DNA of 64,000 nucleotides from Streptacidiphilus sp. ASG 303 (GCF_020991365.1 NZ_JAJLRA010000014.1:1-64000), one strand, 5' to 3'. Positions 1 to 10,852 are shown, counted from the stretch's first letter. Program-made: numbers and translations. The notes: generated from the letters alone by a model not told the origin.

Positions 1-161
1 CGGCGGGTGGGGGGAGAACGAGGCTGGCGGTGCGTGCCTACTGGACAGAGCGGGGAGACCGGCGGGCGGCCGGGCCGGCGGGGCTGGGGGGGGCGGCCGG
101 GCCGGCCCGACGGTGGCGGAACGGGTTGGAGCACGGGGGGGCCGCCGGGTGGCGGGCCGGA

Positions 162-2588
162 TCAGCGGCCCGGGCGCTCCGGGCCCGCGAGTCCGGCCCG
201 GCGCAGCGCGTCGGCCATGGCGCCGCCGGCGGGCGCGCCGCCGGAGCCCCCGCCGCGCTGCTGCCGGGGCGGACGCGGCCCGCGCCGCCCGCCGCCGTCA
301 CGCCCGCCGCCGTCGCGGGAGCCGCCGTCCCGCCCTCCGCCGTCCCGGCCGCCGCCCTGCTGCGGGCGCTGCCCGCCCCCGCCGCCCGCGGCCGGTGCGG
401 CCTCGTCGTCCAGACGCAGCGTCAGCGAGATCCGCTTGCGCGGCACGTCCACGTCGAGCACCTTGACGCGGACGACGTCGCCGGGCTTCACCACGTCGCG
501 CGGGTCCTTCACGAAGGTTCTGGACATGGCGGAGACGTGGACCAGGCCGTCCTGGTGGACGCCGACGTCGACGAAGGCCCCGAAGGCTGCGACGTTGGTG
601 ACCACGCCCTCCAGCAGCATGCCGGGCAGCAGGTCGGAGAGCTTGTCGACGCCCTCCTTGAAGACCGCGGTGCGGAAGGCGGGGCGCGGGTCGCGGCCCG
701 GCTTCTCCAGCTCGCGGAGGATGTCGGTGACCGTCGGCACGCCGAAGGTGGCGTCGGCGAACTCCCCCGGCCTCAGCGAGCGCAGCAGCGCGCCGTTGCC
801 GATGAGGGAGCGCAGGTCGCCGCCGGTGGCGCCGAGGATGCGGCGCACCACCGGGTACGCCTCGGGGTGGACGCTGGAGGCGTCCAACGGGTCGTCGCCG
901 CCGGGGATGCGCAGGAAGCCGGCGCACTGCTCGAACGCCTTGGGGCCGAGCCGGGCGACGCCCTTGAGGTCCTTGCGGGTGCGGAAGGGGCCGTGGGCGT
1001 CGCGGTGCAGCACGATGTTCTCGGCCAGTCCGGCGCTGATGCCGGAGACGCGGGTGAGCAGCGGCGCGGAGGCGGTGTTGACGTCGACGCCGACGGCGTT
1101 GACGCAGTCCTCGACGACGGCGTCGAGGGAGCGGGAGAGCTTCACCTCGGACAGGTCGTGCTGGTACTGGCCGACGCCGATCGACCGGGGGTCGATCTTG
1201 ACGAGCTCGGCGAGCGGGTCCTGGAGGCGGCGGGCGATGGAGACGGCCCCGCGCAGCGACACGTCGAGCCCGGGGAGCTCCTGGGAGGCGTAGGCGGAGG
1301 CCGAGTACACCGAGGCGCCGGCCTCGGAGACCATGACCTTGGTCAGGCCGAGGTCGGGGTGGCGGGCGATCAGGTCGGCGGCGAGCCGGTCGGTCTCGCG
1401 GGAGGCGGTGCCGTTGCCGATCGCGACCAGGTCGACCCGGTGGGTGCGGGCGAGGCGGGCGAGGGCGGCGACCGCGTCGTCCCAGCGGCGCTGCGGCTCG
1501 TGGGGGTGGACGGTCTCGGTGGCGACGACCTTGCCGGTGGCGTCGACGACGGCGACCTTGACGCCGGTGCGGAAGCCCGGGTCCAGGCCCATGGTGGCGC
1601 GGGTCCCGGCGGGCGCGGCGAGCAGCAGGTCGCGGAGGTTGGCGGCGAAGACGCGGACGGCCTCGTCCTCGGCCTCCTGCCGCAGCCGGGTGCGCTGGTC
1701 GATGCCGAGGCGGACGAGGATGCGGGTGCGCCAGGCCCAGCGGACGGTGTCCAGCAGCCAGCGGTCGGCGGGGCGGCCGCGGTCGGCGACGCCGAACCGC
1801 CGGGCGATGCGCTGCTCGTAGTCGCCGGGACCGGTGCGCTCCGCCGGGGCAGCCTGTCCTGCGGGCTCCTCCTCCGGCTCCAGGACGAGGTCGAGGACCT
1901 CCTCCTTCTCGCCCCGGAACATCGCCAGGACGCGGTGCGACGGCAGCTTCACGAAGGGCTCGGAGAAGTCGAAGTAGTCGGCGAACTTGGCGCCCTCCTG
2001 CTCCTTCCCCTCGCGGACCTTCGCGACCAGGCGGCCGCGGGCCCACATCCGCTCGCGCAGCTCGCCGATCAGGTCGGCGTCCTCCGCGAACCGCTCGACC
2101 AGGACCGCGCGCGCGCCCTCCAGGGCGGCCGCGGTGTCGGCGACGCCGCGCTCCGGGTCCGCGTACGGGGCGGCGGCGGCCTGCGGGTCCTGCGAGGGGT
2201 CGGCCAGCAGGAGGTCCGCGAGCGGCTCCAGCCCGGCCTCGCGGGCGATCTGCGCCTTGGTGCGCCGCTTGGGCTTGTAGGGGAGGTAGACGTCCTCCAG
2301 GCGCGCCTTGGAGTCGGCCGACATGATCCGCTCGCGCAGGGCGTCGTCGAGCCTCCCCTGCGCCTCGACGGACTCCAGGACGGCGGCCCGCCGCTCCTCC
2401 AGCTCGCGCAGGTACCGCAGCCGCTCCTCCAGGGCGCGCAGCTGGGCGTCGTCGAGCGTGCCGGTCGCCTCCTTGCGGTAGCGGGCGATGAACGGCACGG
2501 TCGCGCCGCCGTCGAGCAGGCCGACGGCGGCGGTCACCTGCCCCTCGCGCACGCCGAGCTCCTCGGCGATCCTCTGCTCGATGGACAT
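162..2588 (-). CDS. tex: Tex family RNA-binding protein (S1 domain)
   Basis: 808-residue Tex/YqgF-like protein, a cytoplasmic nucleic-acid-binding protein implicated in transcription and RNA quality control. It begins MSIEQRIAEEL with the Tex N-terminal helical region. A RNase H-like YqgF fold follows at about residues 332-430 (starts MGLDPGFRTG). Helix-hairpin-helix repeats lie at about 495-560, and an S1 domain at about 649-719 (GVVTNVAAFGAFVDVGVHQ). The tail is low-complexity Arg/Gly (repeated GGGRDGG), probably RNA-binding. An in-frame ATG at 2645 would add 19 unconserved-looking residues. I prefer 2588, although no clear Shine-Dalgarno precedes it and a GTGACGACC direct repeat sits immediately upstream. 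Monocistronic. Family assignment is secure; the precise role is not shown by sequence. Confidence 0.95.
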   Translation of the reverse strand: MSIEQRIAEELGVREGQVTAAVGLLDGGATVPFIARYRKEATGTLDDAQLRALEERLRYLRELEERRAAVLESVEAQGRLDDALRERIMSADSKARLEDVYLPYKPKRRTKAQIAREAGLEPLADLLLADPSQDPQAAAAPYADPERGVADTAAALEGARAVLVERFAEDADLIGELRERMWARGRLVAKVREGKEQEGAKFADYFDFSEPFVKLPSHRVLAMFRGEKEEVLDLVLEPEEEPAGQAAPAERTGPGDYEQRIARRFGVADRGRPADRWLLDTVRWAWRTRILVRLGIDQRTRLRQEAEDEAVRVFAANLRDLLLAAPAGTRATMGLDPGFRTGVKVAVVDATGKVVATETVHPHEPQRRWDDAVAALARLARTHRVDLVAIGNGTASRETDRLAADLIARHPDLGLTKVMVSEAGASVYSASAYASQELPGLDVSLRGAVSIARRLQDPLAELVKIDPRSIGVGQYQHDLSEVKLSRSLDAVVEDCVNAVGVDVNTASAPLLTRVSGISAGLAENIVLHRDAHGPFRTRKDLKGVARLGPKAFEQCAGFLRIPGGDDPLDASSVHPEAYPVVRRILGATGGDLRSLIGNGALLRSLRPGEFADATFGVPTVTDILRELEKPGRDPRPAFRTAVFKEGVDKLSDLLPGMLLEGVVTNVAAFGAFVDVGVHQDGLVHVSAMSRTFVKDPRDVVKPGDVVRVKVLDVDVPRKRISLTLRLDDEAAPAAGGGGGQRPQQGGGRDGGGRDGGSRDGGGRDGGGRRGPRPPRQQRGGGSGGAPAGGAMADALRRAGLAGPERPGR

Positions 2589-2801
2589 GGTCGTCACGGT
2601 CGTCACGGTCGGGAACCACCCTTGGTCGCTGTGCCTCGGGTGCATTCTGGCAGGCCGGGCCGACAGCGCCGGGGAGGGCGCCCCGGGCGGGGCGGCGGCC
2701 GGCGGCCGTGCACGCCGCGCCGGGGCCCGGACGGCCGGGCGGCGGGGCGGCCGGGCCGCCGGCGGCCGGGACGGGCGGACCGCGCCGCCCCGCCGGGGTG
2801 C

Positions 2802-4292
2802 TCAGGCCGGGCCGGCGGGCTCCCCGGCGCGGGGGGAGCAGACCTGTGCGTACGCCCGCCGCAGCCGGCGGACGCCCTCCCGGAGCTGGTCGTCGCCCAC
2901 GGCGCCGATGTAGCTCAGGCGCAGGTGCGGTGCGGACGCCTCGGCGGGGAAGTACGGCCTGCCGGGGGTGACGGCGACGCCGGCGTGGAGGGCGGCGGCG
3001 GCGAGGGCGGTCTCGTCGGTCCCGGCGGGCAGGCGCAGCCACAGGTGGTACCCGCCGTGCGGGACCTGCGCCCGCAGCGCGGGGAGCTCCCGGCCCAGGG
3101 CCTCGGCCACGGCGGTCCGCCGGCTGCGCAGGGCGTCGGCCAGTGTGCGGAGGTGGCGTCTCCAGGCGGGCGAGCCGACGAGTTCGAGGGCGGTCTCCTG
3201 CAGGGGGCGGGGGACGAAGAAGTTGTCGATCACCTGGGTCGTCCGCAGCCGTTCCATGGCGGGTCCGCGGGCAGTGAGGGCTCCGACGCGCAGGCTGGGC
3301 GAGGCGGCCTTGGTGAGGGAGCGCACGTGCACGACCACCCCGTCGGGATCCTCGGCCGCGAGCGTCCGGGGAAGGGGCGGGGCGTCGGCGTGGACCAGGC
3401 GGCGGGCGAAGTCGTCCTCCACGACGAAGGCCCCCGCCCTGCGTGCGATCCGGAGGACCTCGCGGCGCCGTTCGGGCGGGAGGGTCGCGCCGGTGGGGTT
3501 GTGGAAGAGGGGCTGGCAGACGAACACCCGCGCCCCCGTGGCACGGAAGGCGTCCTCCAGCAGGTCGGTGCGCACCCCGTCCGCGTCGAGCGGGACGGGG
3601 ACCGGCCGCAGCCCTGCGGCCCGTGCGACGGCGAGCATGCCCGGGTAGGTGGGCGATTCGACGAGCACCGGTGCGCCCGGGGCCGCGAGGGACCGCAGCG
3701 CGGTGCTGAGCGCGCTCTGGCCGCCCGCGGTGACGAGGACGTCGGCACCGCCGAGGAGGGAGTCCGGTCCGGCGATGTCCCGGGCGAACCAGGCCCTGAG
3801 GTCAGCGAGCCCCTCGACCGGCGGCCGCTCCCAGGTGCCCGGCCTGCGGCCCGCCCTGGCCAGGGCTCCGGCGAGGGCGCGCTCGGGCTGCAGGGAGGGG
3901 TGCAGGTAGCCGCCGTTGAGGTCGATCGAGCCGGGCGGCGGCACGGCGAGCGTGGCCAGCAGGCCGGAGGCGTCCGCGCGCCGGGGGGAGGGCGGCCCGT
4001 CGCCCGCCGGGCCGGGCGACGCGTCGGCGCTGAGGGCGGCCTCCTGCCACGAGAGGTCCCCCGGCGGCCGGGGCCCGGCCTGCGGCCCGGCGCGGAAGAC
4101 GCCCGCCCCGGGGCGGGAGACCACCAGGCCCTCGGCGACCAGTGCGGCGGTCGCGCGCGACACGGTCACCGGGCTCACCCGGTACCGCTCCATGAGGGAC
4201 CGGCTGGAGGGAAGCCTGCCGCCTTCCGGATAGCGCTCCAGCTCGCTGCGGAGGACACCCAGGAGGTGCGCCACACTGCTATCGTCATTCAT
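2802..4292 (-). CDS. MocR-type regulator: GntR HTH fused to PLP aminotransferase
   Basis: 496 residues. Residues 1-75 form a GntR winged helix (GGRLPSSRSLMERYRVSPVTVSRATAALVAEGLVV). From about residue 130 there is a fold-type I aminotransferase domain whose PLP lysine is K328 in RSLTKAASPSLRVG. MocR proteins are PLP- or amino-acid-sensing regulators that usually control the neighbouring, often divergent, gene. Here that is the EamA exporter, with which the start codon overlaps (CATG). No Shine-Dalgarno precedes ATG 4292, but TATTTT lies 8 nt upstream, consistent with a leaderless mRNA. An in-frame GTG at 4274 is an alternative start. The effector is unknown; export of an amino acid or vitamin B6 compound would fit. 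Confidence 0.93.
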   Translation of the reverse strand: MNDDSSVAHLLGVLRSELERYPEGGRLPSSRSLMERYRVSPVTVSRATAALVAEGLVVSRPGAGVFRAGPQAGPRPPGDLSWQEAALSADASPGPAGDGPPSPRRADASGLLATLAVPPPGSIDLNGGYLHPSLQPERALAGALARAGRRPGTWERPPVEGLADLRAWFARDIAGPDSLLGGADVLVTAGGQSALSTALRSLAAPGAPVLVESPTYPGMLAVARAAGLRPVPVPLDADGVRTDLLEDAFRATGARVFVCQPLFHNPTGATLPPERRREVLRIARRAGAFVVEDDFARRLVHADAPPLPRTLAAEDPDGVVVHVRSLTKAASPSLRVGALTARGPAMERLRTTQVIDNFFVPRPLQETALELVGSPAWRRHLRTLADALRSRRTAVAEALGRELPALRAQVPHGGYHLWLRLPAGTDETALAAAALHAGVAVTPGRPYFPAEASAPHLRLSYIGAVGDDQLREGVRRLRRAYAQVCSPRAGEPAGPA

Positions 4293-4335
4293 GACAGCAG
4301 AAAATAGCGCTACTCCCGCCCGGTGGATAGCAGTG
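4272..4335. promoter_or_regulatory. Divergent promoter/operator with 10-bp inverted repeat
   Basis: A perfect inverted repeat, CACTGCTATC at 4274-4283 and GATAGCAGTG at 4326-4335, flanks the overlapping start codons of the MocR regulator and the EamA transporter. A TAGCGCTA palindrome lies between at 4305-4312. TANNNT boxes occur in both directions: TATCGT at 4280-4285 for the plus gene and TATTTT at 4306-4301 for the minus gene. These observations are direct; that this is the MocR binding site is inference. Confidence 0.6.
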
Positions 4336-5187
4336 GACCGCGGGACCGTCCTCGCCGCGCTGGGAGTGCTCGGCTTCTCCTTCAGCTTCCCCGCCACGGC
4401 CTGGGCGCTGGACGGCTTCGGCCCCTGGACGGCCACCGGCCTGCGGGGCGTCCTCGCCGCCCTCGTGGCGGGGGCCTGCCTGGCCGTCGGCCGCGTCCCG
4501 GTCCCGGAACGACGGCACTGGCCCGGCGTCGCCGCCGTCGCCGGGGGGTGCGTCATCGGCTTCCCGCTGCTGACCACCCTCGCGCTGCGGACCTCCTCGA
4601 CCGCCCACTCCGCCGTCGTCGTCGGCCTGCTGCCGCTGGCCACCGCCGTCGTCGCGGCCGCGCTCACCGGGGAGCGGCCCTCGCGGCTCTTCTGGTGCGG
4701 CGCGGTGGCCGGAGCGGTCGCCGTCGCCGGCTTCACCCTGCAGCAGAGCCACGGCGAGCCGACCGCAGCCGACGCCTACCTGTTCGGGGCGCTGCTCGTG
4801 TGCGCCGTCGGATACGCCGCGGGCGGCCGGCTCTCACGCCGCATGCCGGGGTGGCAGGTCATCGCGTGGGGGGTGGTGGCGGCGCTGCCGGCCACCCTCG
4901 CCACGACCCTGCTGGCCTGGCCGTCCGAGCCGGTGCACCTCACCGCCAGGGCGGTGGCGGGCATGGCCTACGTGGCCGCGGTCTCACAGTTCGGCGGCTT
5001 CGTCGTCTGGTACCGCGGCATGGCCGCCGTCGGGGTCGCCAGGGCCAGTCAGCTCCAGCTGGCCCAACCGCTCGTCACCCTGGCCTGGTCCGTACTGCTC
5101 ATGGGCGAGCGGGTGTCGCCCGCCGCGCCGTTCACCGCGGTGGTCGTCCTCCTGTGCATCGCGGTGACCCAGCGTGCGCGCAGCTGA
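4291..5187 (+). CDS. EamA/DMT-superfamily transporter
   Basis: 298-residue integral membrane protein with about ten hydrophobic segments, arranged as two tandem EamA repeats (residues ~17-140 and ~155-290). The family exports metabolites such as amino acids. The first helix begins near GTVLAALGVLGFSF, so either the ATG at 4291 or the GTG at 4333 leaves the transporter intact. The ATG has no Shine-Dalgarno but has TATCGT 5 nt upstream, suggesting a leaderless start. Its divergent pairing with a MocR regulator suggests efflux of an amino acid or amine under MocR control; the substrate cannot be read from sequence. Confidence 0.9.
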   Translation: MTAENSATPARWIAVDRGTVLAALGVLGFSFSFPATAWALDGFGPWTATGLRGVLAALVAGACLAVGRVPVPERRHWPGVAAVAGGCVIGFPLLTTLALRTSSTAHSAVVVGLLPLATAVVAAALTGERPSRLFWCGAVAGAVAVAGFTLQQSHGEPTAADAYLFGALLVCAVGYAAGGRLSRRMPGWQVIAWGVVAALPATLATTLLAWPSEPVHLTARAVAGMAYVAAVSQFGGFVVWYRGMAAVGVARASQLQLAQPLVTLAWSVLLMGERVSPAAPFTAVVVLLCIAVTQRARS

Positions 5188-5253
5188 CCCACCACGCCCG
5201 GCGGGGTCCGGACCGCCGTCCGCGGCCGGGGCACGGCTCCGGCCGGCCCCCGG

Positions 5254-5697
5254 TCAGAGCAGGCCGAGGGAGGCCAGCTCGCCGTCGGTGAGCAGGCGGG
5301 AGCGGATGAGGAAGCGCAGGCCGGTGGGCGCCTCCAGGGAGAAGCCGGCGCCGCGGCCGGGGACGACGTCGACGGTGAGGTGGGTGTGCTGCCAGTACGC
5401 GTACTGGGCGCGGGCCATCCAGAAGGGGACCGGTCCGGCGCCGGGCACGTCGAGGTCCCCGAGGTGGACGTCGCTGCCGCCGGTGAGGAACTCCCCGGCC
5501 GGGTAGCACATCGGCGCGGAGCCGTCGCAGCAGCCGCCGGACTGGTGGAACATCAGCGGGCCGTGCTCGGCATGCAGTTCGCGCAGCAGGTCGGCGGCGG
5601 CGGGGGTGAGGGCGACCCGGGCGGCCGGGGCCGCCGGTGGTGTCCGGAGCCCGGGTGCGGCTGCGGGGTCGGGTGCGGCTGCGGGGTCGGGGGCCAC
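5254..5697 (-). CDS. DUF779 protein, aldehyde-dehydrogenase partner
   Basis: 147 residues from GTG 5697, which has GGAG 6 nt upstream. A longer reading from GTG 5751 has no ribosome site and only adds Pro/Ala sequence. The DUF779 core runs from about residue 30 and carries the Cys-rich segment HQSGGCCDGSAPMCYP plus HTHLTVDVVPGRGAGFSLE. DUF779 genes are repeatedly found next to acetaldehyde-type aldehyde dehydrogenases, as here, but have no established biochemical role. The clustered cysteines suggest metal or redox function, which is inference. Last gene of the regulator-aldehyde dehydrogenase-DUF779 unit; a hairpin in the 141-nt gap could tune its expression. Confidence 0.88.
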   Translation of the reverse strand: MAPDPAAAPDPAAAPGLRTPPAAPAARVALTPAAADLLRELHAEHGPLMFHQSGGCCDGSAPMCYPAGEFLTGGSDVHLGDLDVPGAGPVPFWMARAQYAYWQHTHLTVDVVPGRGAGFSLEAPTGLRFLIRSRLLTDGELASLGLL

Positions 5698-5749
5698 GGG
5701 TGTCTCCGTCTCCGGCGGGGTCGGGCGGGGCGGTGCGGTGCGGGGGCGC

Positions 5750-5782
5750 ACCGTGCGGGCCGCGGGGTGCGGGCCGCACGGT
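5750..5782 (-). promoter_or_regulatory. Intercistronic hairpin between ALDH and DUF779 genes
   Basis: A perfect 9-bp stem (ACCGTGCGG at 5750-5758, CCGCACGGT at 5774-5782) with a 15-nt GC-rich loop, set within surrounding GCGGGCCG repeats. It may partly terminate or protect the operon mRNA. It is not a strong terminator and the role is unproven. Confidence 0.4.
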
Positions 5783-5838
5783 ACGGGCCGCGGGGTGCGG
5801 GGCCGCCAGGGGTGGGACGGCCCCGCACCGCGCGGGGC

Positions 5839-7362
<1,524 letters not shown>

Positions 7363-7426
7363 GGGTGCGCCTCCTCGCGCTGTGGCACGCCCCCGGCCCG
7401 CCCGGGGACGGCGCTGCGGGGCGACG

Positions 7427-9007
7427 CTAGCCGCGGGGGGGTTGCGGGAGGGTTGCGGTGCGCGGCGGTGCCGCCCGGCGGCGGGACGGGGCCTTCGGGG
7501 ACGGCGCCTTCGGGGACGGCGGTGCGGGAGGCGGCGGCGCGGAGCCCCGGGGGCGGGGGACCGCGGCTGACGGGGCGGCGGGGGCGCCGGACGCCGGGCG
7601 GGGGCGCGGCGGGGCGGCGAGCGCGGCGAGGTCGGCGGCGATCAGGGTGCGGCGGGGCGAGCCGGGCGGCAGGGCCCGCAGTGCCGCCTCCAGGACCCGG
7701 GGGTCGGTCCGCCCCTCGGGGCGCCGTGCCCACTCGGCGAGCAGTTCGGGTCCGGCGTGCCGCAGCAGGACGGCGCGGAGCCCGGCGGCGAGGGCCTCGC
7801 GCTCCTCGACGACGCCGGGCGCACCGGAGCGCGGCAGCACCGGGCCCGGGCAGTGCCGCAGCGCCTGGCGGTGGGCGCCGCGGGCGAGCAGGCGGCGGAC
7901 GTCGTCGGCGTCGGTGGCGAGGGGCGCGGTGAGCCGGTACGGGCGGGAGCCGAGCAGGGCGTCGCCGACGAGGCGGCGCAGCCGCGACATCTCGGCGCGG
8001 ACGGTGACGCGGGCCGACTCCTCCTCGTGGAGCAGGGCTGCGAGGGCGTCCGCGCTGAGGCCGCCGGGGTGGCGGGAGAGGAGCAGCAGGATCTCGGAGT
8101 GGCGGGGGGCGAGTTCGCGGGTACGGCCGTCGGGGGTGGTGAGCAGGGCGCGGTCGCGGCCGAGGACCTGGAGCCGGGCGGTGCCCGGGGCGGCACCCGG
8201 GCCGGTGGCCGCGGCGCCGGTGGCCGGGGGGCTGGGGGCCGCGGCGCCGGTGGCCGGGGGGCTGGGGGCCGCGGCGCGGGGGGCGGCGGCGCGGGGGGCG
8301 CTCCGGGTCCGGCCCCGGGGCGCGGGGGCCGCGGCGCCCTGGCGGTGGCGCAGGAGCAGTTCGCCCTCGGCGGCGGCCGCGGCGGCCCGTACCAGGGCGA
8401 GGGCCTGCGGGGAGGCCACGTGGTCGCCGCCGGTGACGTCGAGCACGCCGAGGACCCTGCCGGTGGCGGGGTCGTGCACGGGGGCGGCGGCGCAGCTCCA
8501 GGGGTGGACGGCCCGGGAGAAGTGCTCGCTGGCGAAGATCTGCACGGGGTGGTCGAGGGCGAGGGCGGTGCCGGGGGCGTTGGTGCCCGCCTCCTCCTCC
8601 CGCCAGCAGGCGCCGGGGGCGAACCCCATCCGCTCGGCGCGGCGCAGCAGGCCGGGGTGGCCCTCGACCCAGAGGAGGTGCCCCGCGGCGTCGGCGAGGG
8701 CGACGACCTGTCCGGCGTCGGCGGCCGGGTCCACGAGCAGGTCGCGGACCAGCGGGAGGACGGCGGCCAGCGGGTGGTCCCGGCGGCGCAGGCGCAGCTG
8801 CTCGTCGGTGAGGGCGACGGAGGGCGAGGCGCGCTCCGGGTCGACGCCGCTGCGGGCGCAGCGGCGCCAGGAGTCGAGCACGACGGTGCGGATGCCGGGG
8901 GCACGGCCGGTGCACAGGAAGGACTCATGGGCGCCGGAGGCGGCGCGGCGCACGGCGGCCGGATCGGCTCCCTGCGGCCAGGCGATCCACGGGCTGGGCA
9001 CGGCCAT
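7427..9007 (-). CDS. GAF-domain regulator of the aldehyde operon (AcoR-like sensor, no AAA domain)
   Basis: About 526 residues from ATG 9007 ([11 protein letters not shown]). The N-terminal ~280 residues resemble the AcoR-type sensory part, with [17 protein letters not shown] followed by a GAF domain ([23 protein letters not shown]). Unlike AcoR there is no sigma-54 AAA+ domain. After a low-complexity Ala/Pro linker containing a 30-bp duplication comes a region ([32 protein letters not shown]) that looks like a winged-helix DNA-binding unit. First gene of the operon with aldehyde dehydrogenase and DUF779, so probably their ligand-responsive activator. TACGCT at 9082-9077 is a plausible -10. 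An upstream GTG at 9106 is rejected as the start because it lies before that -10. Confidence 0.85.
   Translation of the reverse strand: MAVPSPWIAWPQGADPAAVRRAASGAHESFLCTGRAPGIRTVVLDSWRRCARSGVDPERASPSVALTDEQLRLRRRDHPLAAVLPLVRDLLVDPAADAGQVVALADAAGHLLWVEGHPGLLRRAERMGFAPGACWREEEAGTNAPGTALALDHPVQIFASEHFSRAVHPWSCAAAPVHDPATGRVLGVLDVTGGDHVASPQALALVRAAAAAAEGELLLRHRQGAAAPAPRGRTRSAPRAAAPRAAAPSPPATGAAAPSPPATGAAATGPGAAPGTARLQVLGRDRALLTTPDGRTRELAPRHSEILLLLSRHPGGLSADALAALLHEEESARVTVRAEMSRLRRLVGDALLGSRPYRLTAPLATDADDVRRLLARGAHRQALRHCPGPVLPRSGAPGVVEEREALAAGLRAVLLRHAGPELLAEWARRPEGRTDPRVLEAALRALPPGSPRRTLIAADLAALAAPPRPRPASGAPAAPSAAVPRPRGSAPPPPAPPSPKAPSPKAPSRRRAAPPRTATLPQPPRG
8211..8270. repeat. Two tandem 30-bp repeats within the GAF regulator gene
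   Basis: Two identical 30-bp copies (8211-8240 and 8241-8270) plus a partial third encode the interdomain linker ([10 protein letters not shown] repeated). A typical slippage-prone in-frame repeat that can vary linker length without disrupting the reading frame. Confidence 0.85.
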
Positions 9008-9076
9008 CACCCCGTTCGGCCGGTTGGCGGGCGGCTGGGCGGAGGGGCGGCGGGTGGGCGCGCTCCTCCGTGGCGC

Positions 9077-9234
9077 AGCGTAGTGCGGGCGGGGCCGGTC
9101 GGCCACGGTGCGTGCGGCGGCGGCTGCGGATGGCGGCCACGAAGGGGTGACCGTCCGGAGCGGGGACCGGACCTTTTGGCACGTCCTGCCTATATTCGCG
9201 GCTTGTCAGGGGATCGGGTGGGCCGGTACGGAGG
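9077..9234. promoter_or_regulatory. Divergent promoter region, GAF regulator / GT87 gene
   Basis: The intergenic region holds TACGCT (9082-9077) toward the regulator and a low-GC TATATT (9191-9196) toward the glycosyltransferase gene. A Shine-Dalgarno GGAGG (9230-9234) lies 5 nt before GTG 9240. No convincing -35 is seen at standard spacing for TATATT. Confidence 0.5.
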
Positions 9235-9239
9235 CGACG

Positions 9240-10799
9240 GTGGCGGAGACGCGGGCAGCGGTCGGGCGTCAGGACGGGGGGCCGGACCGCCCGGCTCCCG
9301 CCGGCGCGGTGGCCGCGGACGGCGGGCGGACCGGCGGGAGCCCGACGGGCCCCCGCACCCGGGCGCCCCGCACGGCGGCGGCCCGGCCCGGCCCCGCGGA
9401 CGCGGGGACGCACGGCGCGGGGACGCACGGCGCGGACACGCCGGGCGCGGGCCCGGCGCTCCCGGGGCCTGCGGGCGCGGTCCCGCCGGCCCGGGCGCGC
9501 TGGTACCGGCCGGACCGCTGGCCGCACGACGTCGCCGGGCTGGCCGGCTACTGGGCCTCCAGCCGGCTGGTGATGCTGGGCCTGGTGGCGACCGGCCGCG
9601 TCCAGCAGCCGGTGGAGGTGGTGGACCTCTACCACCGCTGGTACGAGGGCCTGCTCGCCGGGCACTTCCCGGTGGGCGACGTCTCCTGGCAGTACCCGCC
9701 CGGGGCGGCCCTGGTGATGCTGGGTCCGGGACTGCTGGGGCCGCTCGGCTACCTGGCGGGCTTCGTGGCGCTGAGCCTGGCCGCCGACGCGGCGGTGCAG
9801 GGCGCGCTGCTGCGGGCCGGCCGCCGCCCGGGCCGCAGCCGCGCCGGCGCCTGGCTGTGGGCGCTGGGCCTGCCGCTGCTGCTCGACCTCCCCTACATCC
9901 GGTACGACGTGCAGGTGACCGCGGTGGCGGTGGCCGCACTGCTGGCGCAGCGGCGCAGGCCCGGCCTGGGCGGCGCGCTGGCCGGGGTGGGCGCGATGGT
10001 GAAGGTGTGGCCGGCCCTGACCGTGCTGGGCACCCCCCGCGGCCGCTCCACCCGCGACGCGTGGCTGGCGCTGCTCGCCTCGGCGGCGGTGCTGGCGGTG
10101 CTGGCGGCGGTGGCGTTCCGCGGCGCCTTCGGCTTCCTGACGGCGCAGCACCGCCGGGGGGTGGAGATCGAGTCGCTGGGCGGCAGCGCGCTGCAGGCGG
10201 CGCGGCTGCTGGGCTGGCCGGGCCGGGTGCAGACCCGCTACGGCTCGGTGGAGTTCCAGGGCCCGTACGTGTCCCTGGTGGCGGAGGTGTCGCTGGCGCT
10301 GACCTGCGCGGCCTTCGGCTGGCTGCTGCTGTGGCGGCTGCGGGCGCGGCGCTGGACGGCGGCGACCCCGTACGACGCGGCGCTGACGGCGGTGCTGCTC
10401 TTCACCGTCACCAGCCGGGTGGTCAGCCCGCAGTACCTGGTGTGGCTGGTGGGGCTGGCCGCGGTCTGCCTGACGGTGCGGGGGACGAGCCAGCGTCCGG
10501 TGGCGGGCCTGCTGCTGCTCGCGACGGCGGCGACCACCCTGGACTACCCCCTGTACTTCTGGAGGATGATCGAGGGGGACGGGCCGGCCGCCGGGGTGGT
10601 CGTGGTGCGCAACGCGCTGCTGCTGGCGGCGGCGGTGCTCTCCTGCGTGCGGCTGTGGCGGGCGTCGCGGCCGCGGGGGGCCGGCGTGGGCGGAGCGGGC
10701 GTCGCGGGCGGAGCGGGCGTCGCGGGCGGAGCGGGCGTGGCGGCCGGAGCGGGCGTGGCGGCCGGAGCCGTCGGATCGGCCGGGCCGGCCGAGGCGTAG
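9240..10799 (+). CDS. GT87-like integral membrane glycosyltransferase (DUF2029)
   Basis: 519 residues from GTG 9240, chosen for GGAGG 5 nt upstream and because an earlier start at 9108 would precede the apparent promoter. About 80 Pro/Ala-rich cytoplasmic residues are followed by multiple hydrophobic segments. Conserved-looking loops include VVDLYHRWYEGLLAGHFPVGDVSWQYPPGAALVM and the terminal SPQYLVWLVGLA motif, typical of the GT87/DUF2029 polyprenol-phosphate-mannose-dependent mannosyltransferases of actinobacterial envelopes. The C-terminus is a GVAGGA repeat encoded by an 18-bp DNA repeat (10681-10774). The acceptor glycan is unknown. No partner gene adjoins it. Confidence 0.85.
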   Translation: MAETRAAVGRQDGGPDRPAPAGAVAADGGRTGGSPTGPRTRAPRTAAARPGPADAGTHGAGTHGADTPGAGPALPGPAGAVPPARARWYRPDRWPHDVAGLAGYWASSRLVMLGLVATGRVQQPVEVVDLYHRWYEGLLAGHFPVGDVSWQYPPGAALVMLGPGLLGPLGYLAGFVALSLAADAAVQGALLRAGRRPGRSRAGAWLWALGLPLLLDLPYIRYDVQVTAVAVAALLAQRRRPGLGGALAGVGAMVKVWPALTVLGTPRGRSTRDAWLALLASAAVLAVLAAVAFRGAFGFLTAQHRRGVEIESLGGSALQAARLLGWPGRVQTRYGSVEFQGPYVSLVAEVSLALTCAAFGWLLLWRLRARRWTAATPYDAALTAVLLFTVTSRVVSPQYLVWLVGLAAVCLTVRGTSQRPVAGLLLLATAATTLDYPLYFWRMIEGDGPAAGVVVVRNALLLAAAVLSCVRLWRASRPRGAGVGGAGVAGGAGVAGGAGVAAGAGVAAGAVGSAGPAEA

Positions 10800-10852
10800 C
10801 GGGGCCCGCGACCGGCGATAACCCCTGGGGAACCGCACCCCGGGGAGGCGCC

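Noticed and set aside
30-4307. 1425-residue plus-strand open frame
   Set aside because: Exact antisense of the tex and MocR genes; typical GC-rich shadow with no domain.
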